DNA of 64,000 nt from positions 19,476 through 83,475 of the forward strand of contig CAJTMR010000016.1 in assembly GCA_910577325.1 (NCBI GenBank), given 5' to 3'. Positions within the stretch are counted from its first letter, which is position 1; the number at the start of each line of letters is the position of its first letter. Shown here piece after piece: positions 26,216 to 34,175 of the stretch. The stretch is from an uncultured Parabacteroides sp. (GTDB lineage: Bacteria; Bacteroidota; Bacteroidia; Bacteroidales; Tannerellaceae). The notes beneath the pieces were generated by a model. It was not told the origin of the DNA, did not search any database, and was given only the letters and a program-made list of their open reading frames with translations. The position numbers were made by a program, and so were the translations under genes.

Positions 26216-26283
26216 AGAGCCTGTTTAAGTTTTGTTCAAAAAGAACCCTCAAAGGAATGCTGAACAAAATTTGAACAGGCTCT
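26216..26283. repeat. 23-bp near-perfect inverted repeat after the cytochrome locus
   Basis: Arms 26216-26238 and 26261-26283 pair over 23 bases with two G-T type differences, around a 22-base loop. The outer sequence is AGAGCCTGTT. It probably ends the 11142-26154 transcript, but the long arms and outward AGAGCCTG ends could also be a tiny palindromic element. Confidence 0.55.
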
Positions 26284-26508
26284 AAATATTTTAATAATAA
26301 AGAAAATCAACCAAAGAAGGAAAGTGTATTGACAGGCAGCGAATCGTAAAGGCTTATATGAGGAAATAAACTCTCCTTCTTTTTAGTTGAAACGTTCCAT
26401 GAGGTTAGTTAAAGGAAAGAAACTTTTTGACTAAAAGTTCCGTTTAACAAAAAAAGAATGCTAAATTTGCATCCTGATTAATTTATAGGAATTTATAGTG
26501 AACAAATT
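26284..26508 (+). promoter_or_regulatory. thrS leader region
   Basis: No gene is seen here. TAAATTTG at 26462-26469 fits the -7 box and lies 40 bases before thrS. Upstream, AAAGAAGGA (near 26317) and TCCTTCTTT (near 26371) are complementary and could pair, suggesting a structured leader if transcription starts earlier. No T-box or other known riboswitch is recognisable. Confidence 0.3.
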
Positions 26509-28464
26509 ATGATAAAGATTACATTTCCGGATAATTCCGTAAAAGAATATGCCGAAGGAACGACCGCGATGCAGATTGCGGAAAGTATCAGTCCCCGTCT
26601 GGCACAGGAAGTTCTGGCAGCAAGCGTGAATGGTGAGGTTTGGGACTTGGCCCGTCCGATCAGCCAGGATGCCGCCATTAAACTTTTCAAGTGGGAAGAC
26701 GAGGAAGGTAAACATGCATTCTGGCACTCCAGTGCTCATTTGATGGCTGAAGCTTTGCAGGAGTTGTATCCTGGTATTAAGTTCGGTATCGGGCCGGCTA
26801 TTGAAAACGGGTTTTATTATGATGTGGATCCGGGTGAAGCAGTTATCAAAGAAGGAGATTTCCCTGCCATCGAAGCAAAAATGCTCGAACTGGTAGCGAA
26901 GAAAGAGGAAATCAAACGTCAGGACATTTCGAAGGCAGATGCCATGCAAATGTTCGGTGACAGAGGCGAAGAATATAAAATAGAACTTATCAGTGAGTTG
27001 GAAGACGGTAAGATCACGACTTATACACAGGGTTCGTTTACTGACCTGTGCCGTGGTCCGCACTTGCCGAATACCTCTTATTTGAAGGCTGTCAAGATAA
27101 TGAGTGTTGCCGGTGCTTATTGGCGTGGTGACGAAAAGCGCAAGCAGTTAGTTCGTCTATATGGCATCACTTTTCCGAAGAAAAAGTTGCTGGACGAATA
27201 TCTGGCATTGCTGGAAGAAGCCAAGAAGCGCGATCACCGTAAAATCGGCAAAGAACTGGAGTTGTTTACATTTTCTACGGCAGTAGGAGCAGGGCTTCCG
27301 TTGTGGTTGCCTCGTGGCACTCAGTTGCGTCTGAAGTTGGAAGATTTCTTGAAACGTATCCAGAAGAAATACGGTTACCAGCAGGTTATGACTCCGCATA
27401 TCGGTGGCAAGCAATTGTATGTGACTTCCGGACACTACGCTAAATATGGTAAAGATTCATTTCAGCCGATCCATACTCCGCAAGAGGGTGAAGAGTTCTT
27501 GTTAAAGCCAATGAACTGTCCTCACCATTGTGAAATATTCAAATCGTTTCCGCGTTCATATAAGGACTTGCCTCTGCGTTTCGCGGAGTTCGGGACAGTG
27601 TATCGTTATGAACAAAGCGGTGAGCTGCATGGCTTGACAAGGGTGCGTGGCTTTACGCAAGATGATGCCCACCTGTTTTGTCGTCCTGACCAGTTGAAGG
27701 ATGAGTTCCTGAAGGTGATGGATATTATATTTATCATCTTTAAGGCTTTGGATTTTGAAAATTTTGAGGCACAGATTTCTCTGCGTGACAAGGTCAACCG
27801 GGATAAATACATTGGTTCGGAAGAAAATTGGGAGAAGGCCGAAAGCGCTATTATTGAAGCTTGTCAGGAAAAAGGTTTGAAAGCCAAGATCGAATATGGC
27901 GAAGCTGCTTTCTATGGTCCTAAGCTGGATTTTATGGTGAAAGATGCCATCGGTCGCCGTTGGCAGTTAGGTACGATCCAAGTTGATTATAATCTGCCGG
28001 AGCGTTTTGAGTTGGAATACACGGGTGAAGACAACAAGAAGCATCGTCCTGTTATGATTCATCGTGCACCGTTCGGTTCTATGGAACGTTTCGTTGCCGT
28101 GTTGATCGAACATACAGGAGGTAAATTCCCGTTGTGGCTGACCCCGGATCAAGTGGCGATCTTGCCGATCAGTGAGAAGTTCAACGATTATGCTTATGAG
28201 GTGAAACGTCAACTCGAAGCCGAAGATTTGAGTGTCTTGGTTGATGATCGTAATGAGAAAATCGGCCGTAAAATCCGTGATACGGAATTGAAACGTATAC
28301 CTTATATGCTCATTGTCGGAGAGAAAGAGGCAGAAAATAATGAAGTTTCTGTAAGAAAACAGGGCGAAGGTGATAAAGGTTCAATGAAAATTACTACCTT
28401 TGCAGCGCTTTTGAAAGGTGAGATAGAGGAACAAATGAATCACTGGAAGAAAGATAATAATTAA
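26509..28464 (+). CDS. thrS: Threonyl-tRNA synthetase
   Basis: A 651-residue class II synthetase that charges tRNA-Thr. Domain order is canonical: TGS domain (about 1-60), the editing domain with HSSAHLMAEAL, a catalytic core with zinc-ligand cysteine in LKPMNCPHHCEIF, motif 2 around LRFAEFGTVYRYEQSG and motif 3 around RAPFGSMERF, then the anticodon-binding domain (PISEKFNDYAYEVKRQL). It heads the thrS-infC-rpmI-rplT series, with 33 bases to infC. Confidence 0.98.
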   Translation: MIKITFPDNSVKEYAEGTTAMQIAESISPRLAQEVLAASVNGEVWDLARPISQDAAIKLFKWEDEEGKHAFWHSSAHLMAEALQELYPGIKFGIGPAIENGFYYDVDPGEAVIKEGDFPAIEAKMLELVAKKEEIKRQDISKADAMQMFGDRGEEYKIELISELEDGKITTYTQGSFTDLCRGPHLPNTSYLKAVKIMSVAGAYWRGDEKRKQLVRLYGITFPKKKLLDEYLALLEEAKKRDHRKIGKELELFTFSTAVGAGLPLWLPRGTQLRLKLEDFLKRIQKKYGYQQVMTPHIGGKQLYVTSGHYAKYGKDSFQPIHTPQEGEEFLLKPMNCPHHCEIFKSFPRSYKDLPLRFAEFGTVYRYEQSGELHGLTRVRGFTQDDAHLFCRPDQLKDEFLKVMDIIFIIFKALDFENFEAQISLRDKVNRDKYIGSEENWEKAESAIIEACQEKGLKAKIEYGEAAFYGPKLDFMVKDAIGRRWQLGTIQVDYNLPERFELEYTGEDNKKHRPVMIHRAPFGSMERFVAVLIEHTGGKFPLWLTPDQVAILPISEKFNDYAYEVKRQLEAEDLSVLVDDRNEKIGRKIRDTELKRIPYMLIVGEKEAENNEVSVRKQGEGDKGSMKITTFAALLKGEIEEQMNHWKKDNN

Positions 28465-28497
28465 TTAACTAATAGCGAGGAGAATAGATCTTTTTGA

Positions 28498-29112
28498 ATG
28501 AAGAATGACAGTCTGAAAGAACAGTATAGAATCAACGAACGTATTCGTGTTCGGGAAGTTCGTTTAGTAGGTGATAACGTAGAACAGGGAGTTTATCCTA
28601 CTTCCCAGGCATTAAAGATGGCTGAAGATCAGGGGCTCGATCTGGTTGAGATTTCACCGAATGCTGCGCCCCCCGTTTGTAGAGTTACTGATTATCAGAA
28701 ATTCCTTTATCAACAGAAGAAGCGCCAGAAGGAACAGAAAGCGAAATCAGTGAAAGTGGTTGTGAAAGAGATTCGTTTCGGGCCTCAGACCGATGATCAT
28801 GATTACAACTTCAAGTTGAAACATGCCAAGGGATTTTTGGAAGAAGGAGCAAAAGTAAAAGCATATGTGTTCTTTAAAGGACGTTCTATTCTTTTCAAAG
28901 AGCAAGGAGAGGTATTGTTGCTTCGTTTTGCCAATGACTTGGAGGAATACGGAAAGGTAGAACAATTGCCGGTGCTGGAAGGTAAACGTATGATTATCAT
29001 GCTGACACCGAAGAAAGCCGGATCTGCCGCTGCTTCCAAACCTGCCGTTTCGAAACCGGTGGTGAAGAAGGTGGTCGTGACTCCCAAGCCAAAGACTGAA
29101 GAGTCTGAATAA
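28498..29112 (+). CDS. infC: Translation initiation factor IF-3
   Basis: A 204-residue IF-3, which binds the 30S subunit and enforces start-codon and initiator-tRNA selection. The N-terminal domain has INERIRVREVRLVG and the LVEISPNAAPPVCRVTDY linker region; the C-terminal domain has KEIRFGPQTDDHDYNFKLKHA. It begins with a normal ATG, not the AUU/AUC autoregulatory start found in many bacteria. A proline/lysine/valine-rich tail of about 30 residues follows the C-terminal domain, an extension over the E. coli protein. Confidence 0.97.
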   Translation: MKNDSLKEQYRINERIRVREVRLVGDNVEQGVYPTSQALKMAEDQGLDLVEISPNAAPPVCRVTDYQKFLYQQKKRQKEQKAKSVKVVVKEIRFGPQTDDHDYNFKLKHAKGFLEEGAKVKAYVFFKGRSILFKEQGEVLLLRFANDLEEYGKVEQLPVLEGKRMIIMLTPKKAGSAAASKPAVSKPVVKKVVVTPKPKTEESE

Positions 29113-29171
29113 TGAAGAAAGAAACCACCCGATAAAGGGTGTAAAGTTTAATAATTAAAATATATTGGAAA

Positions 29172-29369
29172 ATGCCTAAGATGAAGACTAATTCCGGTGC
29201 CAAAAAAAGATTCGCTCTTACCGGAACAGGTAAAATCAAAAGAAAACACGCTTTTAAAAGTCACATTCTGACAAAGAAGACTACAAAGCAGAAGAGAAAT
29301 CTTACTCACACAGGCTTGGTTGCCAGTGTAGATGTAAGCAACGTTAAGCAGTTGCTTGGTTTGAAGTAA
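29172..29369 (+). CDS. rpmI: 50S ribosomal protein L35
   Basis: A 65-residue basic protein with the L35 start PKMKTNSGAKKRF and a K/R-rich body (KIKRKHAFKSHILTKK). It sits between infC and rplT, the usual order. The start at 29172 leaves a 59-base gap after infC. Confidence 0.97.
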   Translation: MPKMKTNSGAKKRFALTGTGKIKRKHAFKSHILTKKTTKQKRNLTHTGLVASVDVSNVKQLLGLK

Positions 29370-29478
29370 TCTTTTTTAATTAAGCGAGTTTTACAAGATT
29401 TTTATTAACCGAATGTATTTAGCAAATAAGATCATCATCCGAGAGTGATGACGCTAACATTCAAAACAGATTAGTATT

Positions 29479-29823
29479 ATGCCTAGATCAGTGAATCATG
29501 TTGCTTCAAGAGCAAAAAGAAAACGGATTTTAAAACTTACCCGTGGTTACTATGGTGCACGTAAGAATGTGTGGACCGTTGCTAAGAATACTTGGGAAAA
29601 AGGTTTGACTTATGCATTCCGTGACCGTCGTAACAAGAAACGTAACTTCCGCGCATTGTGGATTCAGCGTATTAACGCTGCTGCCCGTCTGGAAGGTATG
29701 TCTTATTCTCGCCTGATGGGAGCTTTGCATGCAGCAGGTATCGAAATCAACCGTAAAGTTCTTGCCGACTTGGCTATGAATCATCCGGAAGCTTTCAAAG
29801 CAATCGTTGCAAAAGTTAAGTAA
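29479..29823 (+). CDS. rplT: 50S ribosomal protein L20
   Basis: A 114-residue protein with the conserved start PRSVNHVASRAKRKRILKL and KRNFRALWIQRINAAAR. L20 binds 23S rRNA early in 50S assembly. The 109-base gap from rpmI contains ATCATC/GATGAT-type complementary stretches but no recognisable L20 leader. Confidence 0.98.
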   Translation: MPRSVNHVASRAKRKRILKLTRGYYGARKNVWTVAKNTWEKGLTYAFRDRRNKKRNFRALWIQRINAAARLEGMSYSRLMGALHAAGIEINRKVLADLAMNHPEAFKAIVAKVK

Positions 29824-29884
29824 TTGACATATATTGCAATTGGAAAAAGAGCCCCTGAATGGGACTCTTTTTTTATGTCAAAAA

Positions 29885-29916
29885 TTTGGCGGTTTCATTC
29901 CTATTTCTTATCTTTG
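29885..29916 (+). promoter_or_regulatory. Promoter of the Bacteroidales-1-type small RNA
   Basis: TTTG at 29885-29888 and TATCTTTG at 29909-29916 are 20 bases apart, an excellent match to the Bacteroidota promoter consensus, with no coding gene behind it. Start of transcription is expected at about 29922. Confidence 0.7.
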
Positions 29917-29921
29917 TAATA

Positions 29922-30158
29922 AGAAAAATGAGTTAGCCGCACATGTTCGATAGGGAAACTCATCAGTTTATTTTAATTCCGAGACACAGCTCTTGTCGTC
30001 AATGGCGGGCCGCACCCTTCGGGGCATGCTTAGCACGGCGGATTACAAAGATGGCAAAGCACTCAAATCCTGTCATACGGAGTTTGTTCATATCTACGGT
30101 GCGGCTTTCTTCACATAAGAGAGGCTTTTCTTTCGGGAGAAGCCTCTTCTTTTTTTGA
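29922..30158 (+). ncRNA. Candidate Bacteroidales-1 small RNA
   Basis: About 235 bases with a strong promoter at one end and an intrinsic terminator at the other, and no supported reading frame. It lies directly downstream of rplT. The Bacteroidales-1 RNA motif, found by comparative genomics, is described as lying often downstream of the L20 gene, starting at a phylum-type promoter and ending at a terminator. A 6S-like role has been suggested for it; I cannot verify that here. The GC-rich core (CGCACCCTTCGGGGCATGC) contains a clear stem-loop. Identification rests on context and layout, not on a covariance model. Confidence 0.65.
30121..30156 (+). terminator. Terminator of the small RNA
   Basis: GAGGCTT (30121-30127) pairs with AAGCCTC (30140-30146), with inner pairs around TTCG, followed by TTCTTTTTTT. 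This is a classic intrinsic terminator. Confidence 0.85.
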
Positions 30159-30181
30159 AGGATTTGAGGGATCATGGCGGC

Positions 30182-30261
30182 GCATAGTAAAAACTGGGTC
30201 AGCCCGAAGACCCTGTGTTTAGGCATAAATTTGGTGCATAGTAAAAAGGGGCGCATAGTAA
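30182..30261. repeat. Three GCATAGTAA motifs
   Basis: GCATAGTAA occurs at about 30182, 30235 and 30253, the last two 18 bases apart and each preceded by GGTGC or GGCGC-like bases. A small GGGTC/GACCC hairpin lies between the first two. The stretch 30159-30330 between the small RNA and the pgk terminator holds no gene I can support. Confidence 0.3.
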
Positions 30262-30334
30262 TCACTAATTTATATATATTTCCCACTAATTTTCTACTGG
30301 CCTCTTATTGGCTCTACACATAATGTTGTATAGA

Positions 30335-30366
30335 AAAAGGCCGCTCCTCGAAAGAAGCGGCCTTTT
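30335..30366 (-). terminator. Terminator of pgk
   Basis: AAAAGGCCGCT (30335-30345) and AGCGGCCTTTT (30356-30366) form a strong stem with T runs on both strands. It lies 21 bases past the pgk stop and could work in both directions. Confidence 0.85.
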
Positions 30367-30387
30367 ATTATGGATGAAAACTATTCT

Positions 30388-31659
30388 TTACTTGTAAGCT
30401 TCGCCTTTAACGGCAGCAATGCCTGGAAGAACTTTGCCTTCGATGGCTTCCAGTAAAGCACCACCACCTGTAGACACGTAAGAAACCTTATCGGCCAGAC
30501 CGAACTTGTTTACACAAGCAACAGAGTCGCCCCCACCGACAAGCGAGAACGCACCGTTCTTGGTTGCTTCGGCAATGGCTTCACCAACGGCACGTGAACC
30601 GGCTGTGAAGTTGTCAAATTCGAATACACCTGTCGGACCGTTCCAAAGGATAGTCTTAGAGTTTTTGATTACGTTTGCATAGATTTCCATTGTCTTGGGA
30701 CCAATGTCAAGTCCTTCCCATCCGTCAGGAATTTCGTTTACGTTAGCATAGTCGGATTTTGCATCGTTGCTGAAATCGTCAGCGATTTTGGCATCAACGG
30801 CCAATACTAGGTTTACACCTTTGTCTTTTGCTTTTTTCATTAAGTCAAGAGCCAAATCCAACTTGTCATCTTCGCAGATTGATTTGCCGATCTTGCCGCC
30901 CATAGCCTTTGTGAAAGTATAAGTCATACCACCTGTTACGATCAGGTTGTCTACTTTGTTCAGCAGGTTTTCGATGATTTCGATCTTGGAAGAAACTTTG
31001 GAACCGCCCATGATGGCAGTAAACGGACGAACGATGTCGCTCATTACTTTGTCAACCGCTTTCACTTCTTTTTCCATCAGGTAACCGAACATCTTGTGGT
31101 CGGCATCGAAGTGATCGGCGATCAATGCCGTAGATGCGTGGGCACGGTGAGCCGTACCGAAAGCGTCGTTTACATAGCAATCGGCATAAGAGGCCAATCT
31201 CTTCACGAATTCTTTCTGGTTTTCTTTGACAACTTTCTTGGCTGCTTTTTTCTCTTCGTCTGTAGCATCTTCTGCCAAACCTCTCGGCTTGCCTTCTTCT
31301 TCGGCATAAAAACGAAGGTTTTCGAGCAACAATGCTTCACCCGGTTGCAGAGCGGCAGCCTTGACGCCAGCTTCTTCGCCGATACAGTCGTTAGCAAACT
31401 GAACGTCGACACCCAGCAGTTCGGAAACATGTTTCAGGATGTGTTTCAGTGAATATTTGTCAGTAACGCCTTTCGGACGTCCCAAATGAGAACCGATGAT
31501 TACGCTACCGCCGTCAGCCAAAATCTTTTTCAGCGTAGGAAGAGCAGCACGGATACGAGTGTCGTCTGTGATGTTGAAGTTTTCGTCCAAAGGGACGTTG
31601 AAGTCAACTCTTACAAATGCCTTTTTGCCGGCAAAATTGAAATTGTCAATTGATTGCAT
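30388..31659 (-). CDS. pgk: Phosphoglycerate kinase
   Basis: A 423-residue glycolytic enzyme that makes ATP from 1,3-bisphosphoglycerate. The start at 31659 gives MQSIDNFNFAGKKAFVRVDFNVPL; a start 60 bases upstream would add an unrelated tail and run through the promoter. Family motifs include SHLGRPKG, NDAFGTAHRAHAST, GGSKVSSKIEIIENLL, LWNGPTGVFE and the C-terminal SLVGGGDSVACV nucleotide loop. It is a single-gene unit, with a mobile element inserted about 100 bases upstream of the start. Confidence 0.97.
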   Translation of the reverse strand: MQSIDNFNFAGKKAFVRVDFNVPLDENFNITDDTRIRAALPTLKKILADGGSVIIGSHLGRPKGVTDKYSLKHILKHVSELLGVDVQFANDCIGEEAGVKAAALQPGEALLLENLRFYAEEEGKPRGLAEDATDEEKKAAKKVVKENQKEFVKRLASYADCYVNDAFGTAHRAHASTALIADHFDADHKMFGYLMEKEVKAVDKVMSDIVRPFTAIMGGSKVSSKIEIIENLLNKVDNLIVTGGMTYTFTKAMGGKIGKSICEDDKLDLALDLMKKAKDKGVNLVLAVDAKIADDFSNDAKSDYANVNEIPDGWEGLDIGPKTMEIYANVIKNSKTILWNGPTGVFEFDNFTAGSRAVGEAIAEATKNGAFSLVGGGDSVACVNKFGLADKVSYVSTGGGALLEAIEGKVLPGIAAVKGEAYK

Positions 31660-31706
31660 AACTCTTATATTTAAGTTCTGTATTAAAATATCACGCTTAG
31701 CGGACG

Positions 31707-31714
31707 CAAACTTA
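31707..31714 (-). promoter_or_regulatory. Candidate -7 box for pgk
   Basis: On the minus strand the bases read TAAGTTTG, matching TAnnTTTG, 48 bases before the pgk start. The mobile element's target duplication begins 33 bases further upstream. Confidence 0.45.
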
Positions 31715-31756
31715 CACAAAATATTCTATATTCGTTCGGAACAAGCGTGTTTTTTA

Positions 31757-32230
31757 CAAGGTGACCGCACCAAAATCATAAAGCGTCCATCTGTTTTCAC
31801 CACCGATACGGACTAACTACATAAATGTTTTTGCAAAAACAACTATCATACTATCATATTCGTCTGTATATCGGTTTAAACCAATATGTTATGGCATGAT
31901 AGTTGCCGTTTTTAACTATCATTCATCTATCACACCTATCATAGTTAAAAACGATAACATCCTGTGTATCAATTATACGATAAAAACAGAGACCGTCCGG
32001 AAACAGGTGCAAAACATGTTAAAACGGCTTCTTTTTTCATCAAGACAGGCTTTTCTTTTGTCAAAAACGGCTTGCAAAGCCGTTTGAGACCCGGATCTGC
32101 ATCTCTCCCGCACCTTTGCGAGACCTTTGCGGGATGTTTATTTGCCATGTTGGATGCGCTTTTATGCCCAGTTTTTGCATCTTTTTTCGCCGATGGCTAT
32201 CGGATAGCAATTTTTGGTGCGGCCGCCTTG
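31757..32230 (+). mobile_element. MITE-like non-coding element, copy 2 (internally deleted, 474 bp)
   Basis: Ends are CAAGGTGACCGCACCAAAA (31757-31775) and its near-inverse (32212-32230), differing from the copy 3 ends at three positions each. The flanking bases GTGTTTTTTA are perfectly duplicated (31747-31756 and 32231-32240), a 10-bp target duplication. Compared with copy 3 it lacks about 240 bases of the right half, including the right subterminal repeats, but keeps both ends. One frame (from 31896) reads through copies 1 and 2 but is stopped in copy 3, so I do not call a gene. It lies upstream of pgk with the same end facing the gene as in the other copies. Confidence 0.9.
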
Positions 32231-32284
32231 GTGTTTTTTATCCTCTTATTGTCACTCCAAGTTTAACACTATGAGTTAACCTTC

Positions 32285-32340
32285 GTAAAGCATAGCTTTA
32301 CAGGTCAAAAAGCATAGCTTTACGGTCCGTAAGGCATCTC
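32285..32340. repeat. Palindromic repeat with 22-bp period
   Basis: AAAGCATAGCTTTAC occurs at 32287-32301 and 32309-32323, exactly 22 bases apart, and a degenerate third unit (AAGGCAT) starts at 32331. The unit core is itself a palindrome (GTAAAGC-ATA-GCTTTAC). Two other sites in the window (50233 and 59613) have different palindromic units but the same 22-bp period. Confidence 0.6.
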
Positions 32341-32410
32341 TATGGAAAAACGGTCGACGGATTATCCGTGAGGGATACTGTTTTGTCGTGTTCGAGCAAG
32401 CAGGTCCTTG

Positions 32411-32881
32411 TTATGAACCTGCTTCTAATTTGAATCGGATTCTGAACCTGCCGTTGGCATAATCCGTACTGATGATTTTGAATTTACCGATTTCGGAAGT
32501 ATTGCCCACGTGAGTGCCGATGCAGGCACATGTGTCATAATCGCCGATCTTGACTATTCTCAGCGTTTCGCTTGCATCTTCGGGAAGTTTGCTTAGATCG
32601 ACTTCTGGCGGGATGTCGTTTCTGTTTGTAAAGAAGGAGGATACCGGAAGGTGTAGTCCGATGATTTCGTTCACTTTCTGTTCTATGGCGACGATGTCGT
32701 CGTTTGTAGGCGCTTTCCCTAACTGGTAATCGCATTTGCTTTTGCGTCTTTCTATATGGCTGTTTTTTGAACGTGGACAACCGAACATTTGTACCATCGT
32801 CTGGTTCAAAATATGTTCTGCCGTGTGCATCGGCGGATACTCCTGTTTGTTGTGTTCGTTTAATTGGACTTCTTGTTCCAT
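32411..32881 (-). CDS. AlaX-like trans-editing domain protein
   Basis: A 156-residue stand-alone copy of the editing (SAD) domain of alanyl/threonyl-tRNA synthetases, which removes wrongly attached amino acids from tRNA. The zinc-ligand motifs are present: HTAEH in the N-terminal part and CACIGTH in the C-terminal part (HxxxH and CxxxH). Its start overlaps the end of the upstream GNAT gene by 22 bases, so the two are cotranscribed. Which mischarged tRNA it clears cannot be told. Confidence 0.85.
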   Translation of the reverse strand: MEQEVQLNEHNKQEYPPMHTAEHILNQTMVQMFGCPRSKNSHIERRKSKCDYQLGKAPTNDDIVAIEQKVNEIIGLHLPVSSFFTNRNDIPPEVDLSKLPEDASETLRIVKIGDYDTCACIGTHVGNTSEIGKFKIISTDYANGRFRIRFKLEAGS

Positions 32882-33948
32882 TGTTCTATTTCTTTCTTTA
32901 ATATACTGTATACATTAATATTCACATATTCGCCGGATACCAACAATTCGCCTTCCCGTTCCGTGCCTTCCAGTGTGAATCCCAAACGCTTCGGGATGGC
33001 GTTGCTCGAAGAGTTGCCGACGGCACACCGGATTTGGATGCGGTTCATGTTCCGTTCGCGGACTGCCTGTCGGCAGAGATAACGGACGGCGTGTGTGGCA
33101 ATCCCTTTTCCTCGGTAAGCGGGGAGCAGCCAGTAGCCTATTTCCGTACGTTGGTTGGGAATATCGGAAAAATGGAAACCTGCCAGTCCGCAGAGTGTTC
33201 CCTTTTGTTCCAAAACATAGACCGGATCGCGCTGTTCGTAAGGAATTGCCAATACGGATTGCAAGAATCCCTGTTCGTCTGCGACATTTTTCAGCCCGTC
33301 GACAAATGGTAGCCAGATACGTAGGTCTTCCCGGTTTTTGTCAATCGCTTCGAAGACCGGGACGGCGTCCTCTAAAGTCGCTTCCCTGATTGTATAATCG
33401 GAAATACCGATGGAATAGGAGTGAGGGCGGATCGTCTTTTCAAAAGCTTTCCTTGCGCTATTGTTCCTGTAGTACACTTCACCACAGTATTTGAACTCCA
33501 ATGTGTCGATCAGGCGAAGCATGTAAGCATTGTCATATTTTGTGTCCACGCGGAAGTTGTAGACTCCTTTCTTACGGCTTACTTCCTCGGCTTGTAACAT
33601 AAACTGTTTGGCCATGCCCTGCCGTTTCATCTCGTCTGCAACGGCCAACCGGTGGACGATGACATAAGGCAAGTCGTTCGACCATTTGCCTTCTATATTT
33701 TTGTAAGCAGGTTCACCGTCAAATGAGATCACTCCGTATGCGATAACTTGGTCTTCCCTGTAAATGACGTACCCGTTTCCGTTCTGTATGTCTTGGCAGA
33801 TATGTTCGATAGTCGGGTAGCTTTCGTCCCATTGCTGACTTCCAAGACGTTTCATTTGGGATTTGGCTTGTCCGATGATTTGCCAGATTCGCTCGATATC
33901 TGTCTCTTTTGCTTTTCGGAATATGCAGGATATGTTAGAGGTTGCCAT
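32860..33948 (-). CDS. Double GNAT-family N-acetyltransferase
   Basis: A 362-residue protein made of two acetyltransferase domains. The N-terminal one (about 1-180) has the acetyl-CoA loop VADEMKRQGMAKQFMLQA. The C-terminal one (about 185-350) is RimJ/RimL-like, with LLPAYRGKGIATHAVRYL and GFTLEGTEREGEL. RimJ/RimL relatives acetylate protein N-termini; the targets here are unknown. It precedes and overlaps the AlaX-like gene. An accidental fusion of two genes is unlikely because both domains are complete and in frame. Confidence 0.85.
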   Translation of the reverse strand: MATSNISCIFRKAKETDIERIWQIIGQAKSQMKRLGSQQWDESYPTIEHICQDIQNGNGYVIYREDQVIAYGVISFDGEPAYKNIEGKWSNDLPYVIVHRLAVADEMKRQGMAKQFMLQAEEVSRKKGVYNFRVDTKYDNAYMLRLIDTLEFKYCGEVYYRNNSARKAFEKTIRPHSYSIGISDYTIREATLEDAVPVFEAIDKNREDLRIWLPFVDGLKNVADEQGFLQSVLAIPYEQRDPVYVLEQKGTLCGLAGFHFSDIPNQRTEIGYWLLPAYRGKGIATHAVRYLCRQAVRERNMNRIQIRCAVGNSSSNAIPKRLGFTLEGTEREGELLVSGEYVNINVYSILKKEIEQWNKKSN

Positions 33949-33979
33949 TTGTCTTTTGAATTTGTTGTTAATGAAACTC

Positions 33980-33987
33980 CAAAGGTA
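33980..33987 (-). promoter_or_regulatory. Candidate -7 box for the GNAT-AlaX unit
   Basis: On the minus strand the bases read TACCTTTG (TAnnTTTG), 32 bases before the GNAT start. Confidence 0.45.
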
Positions 33988-34175
33988 GTTTTTTTATTCT
34001 TTCAATAAAGAAACCGGTTTGATTTTTTCGTTTTATGATTCGGAATGGCTTTTTGAATCAGATTTATCGTCCAGATGGGGAAGATAGCTGGTCGCTTACG
34101 TGTTTTTGGGAACAAAAGGCCGGAGAAAAGCTTTTTTGTTTTACATTTGTCTGTCGGAAACAAACTGAAGTAGAA

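Noticed and set aside
29370..29478. L20 autoregulatory leader
   Set aside because: The gap before rplT has only weak complementary stretches and no structure I can match to known L20 leaders.
31896..32087. Open frame shared by mobile-element copies 1 and 2 (63 codons in copy 2)
   Set aside because: The same frame hits a stop in copy 3 and has no recognisable product; identity between copies is explained by shared ancestry.
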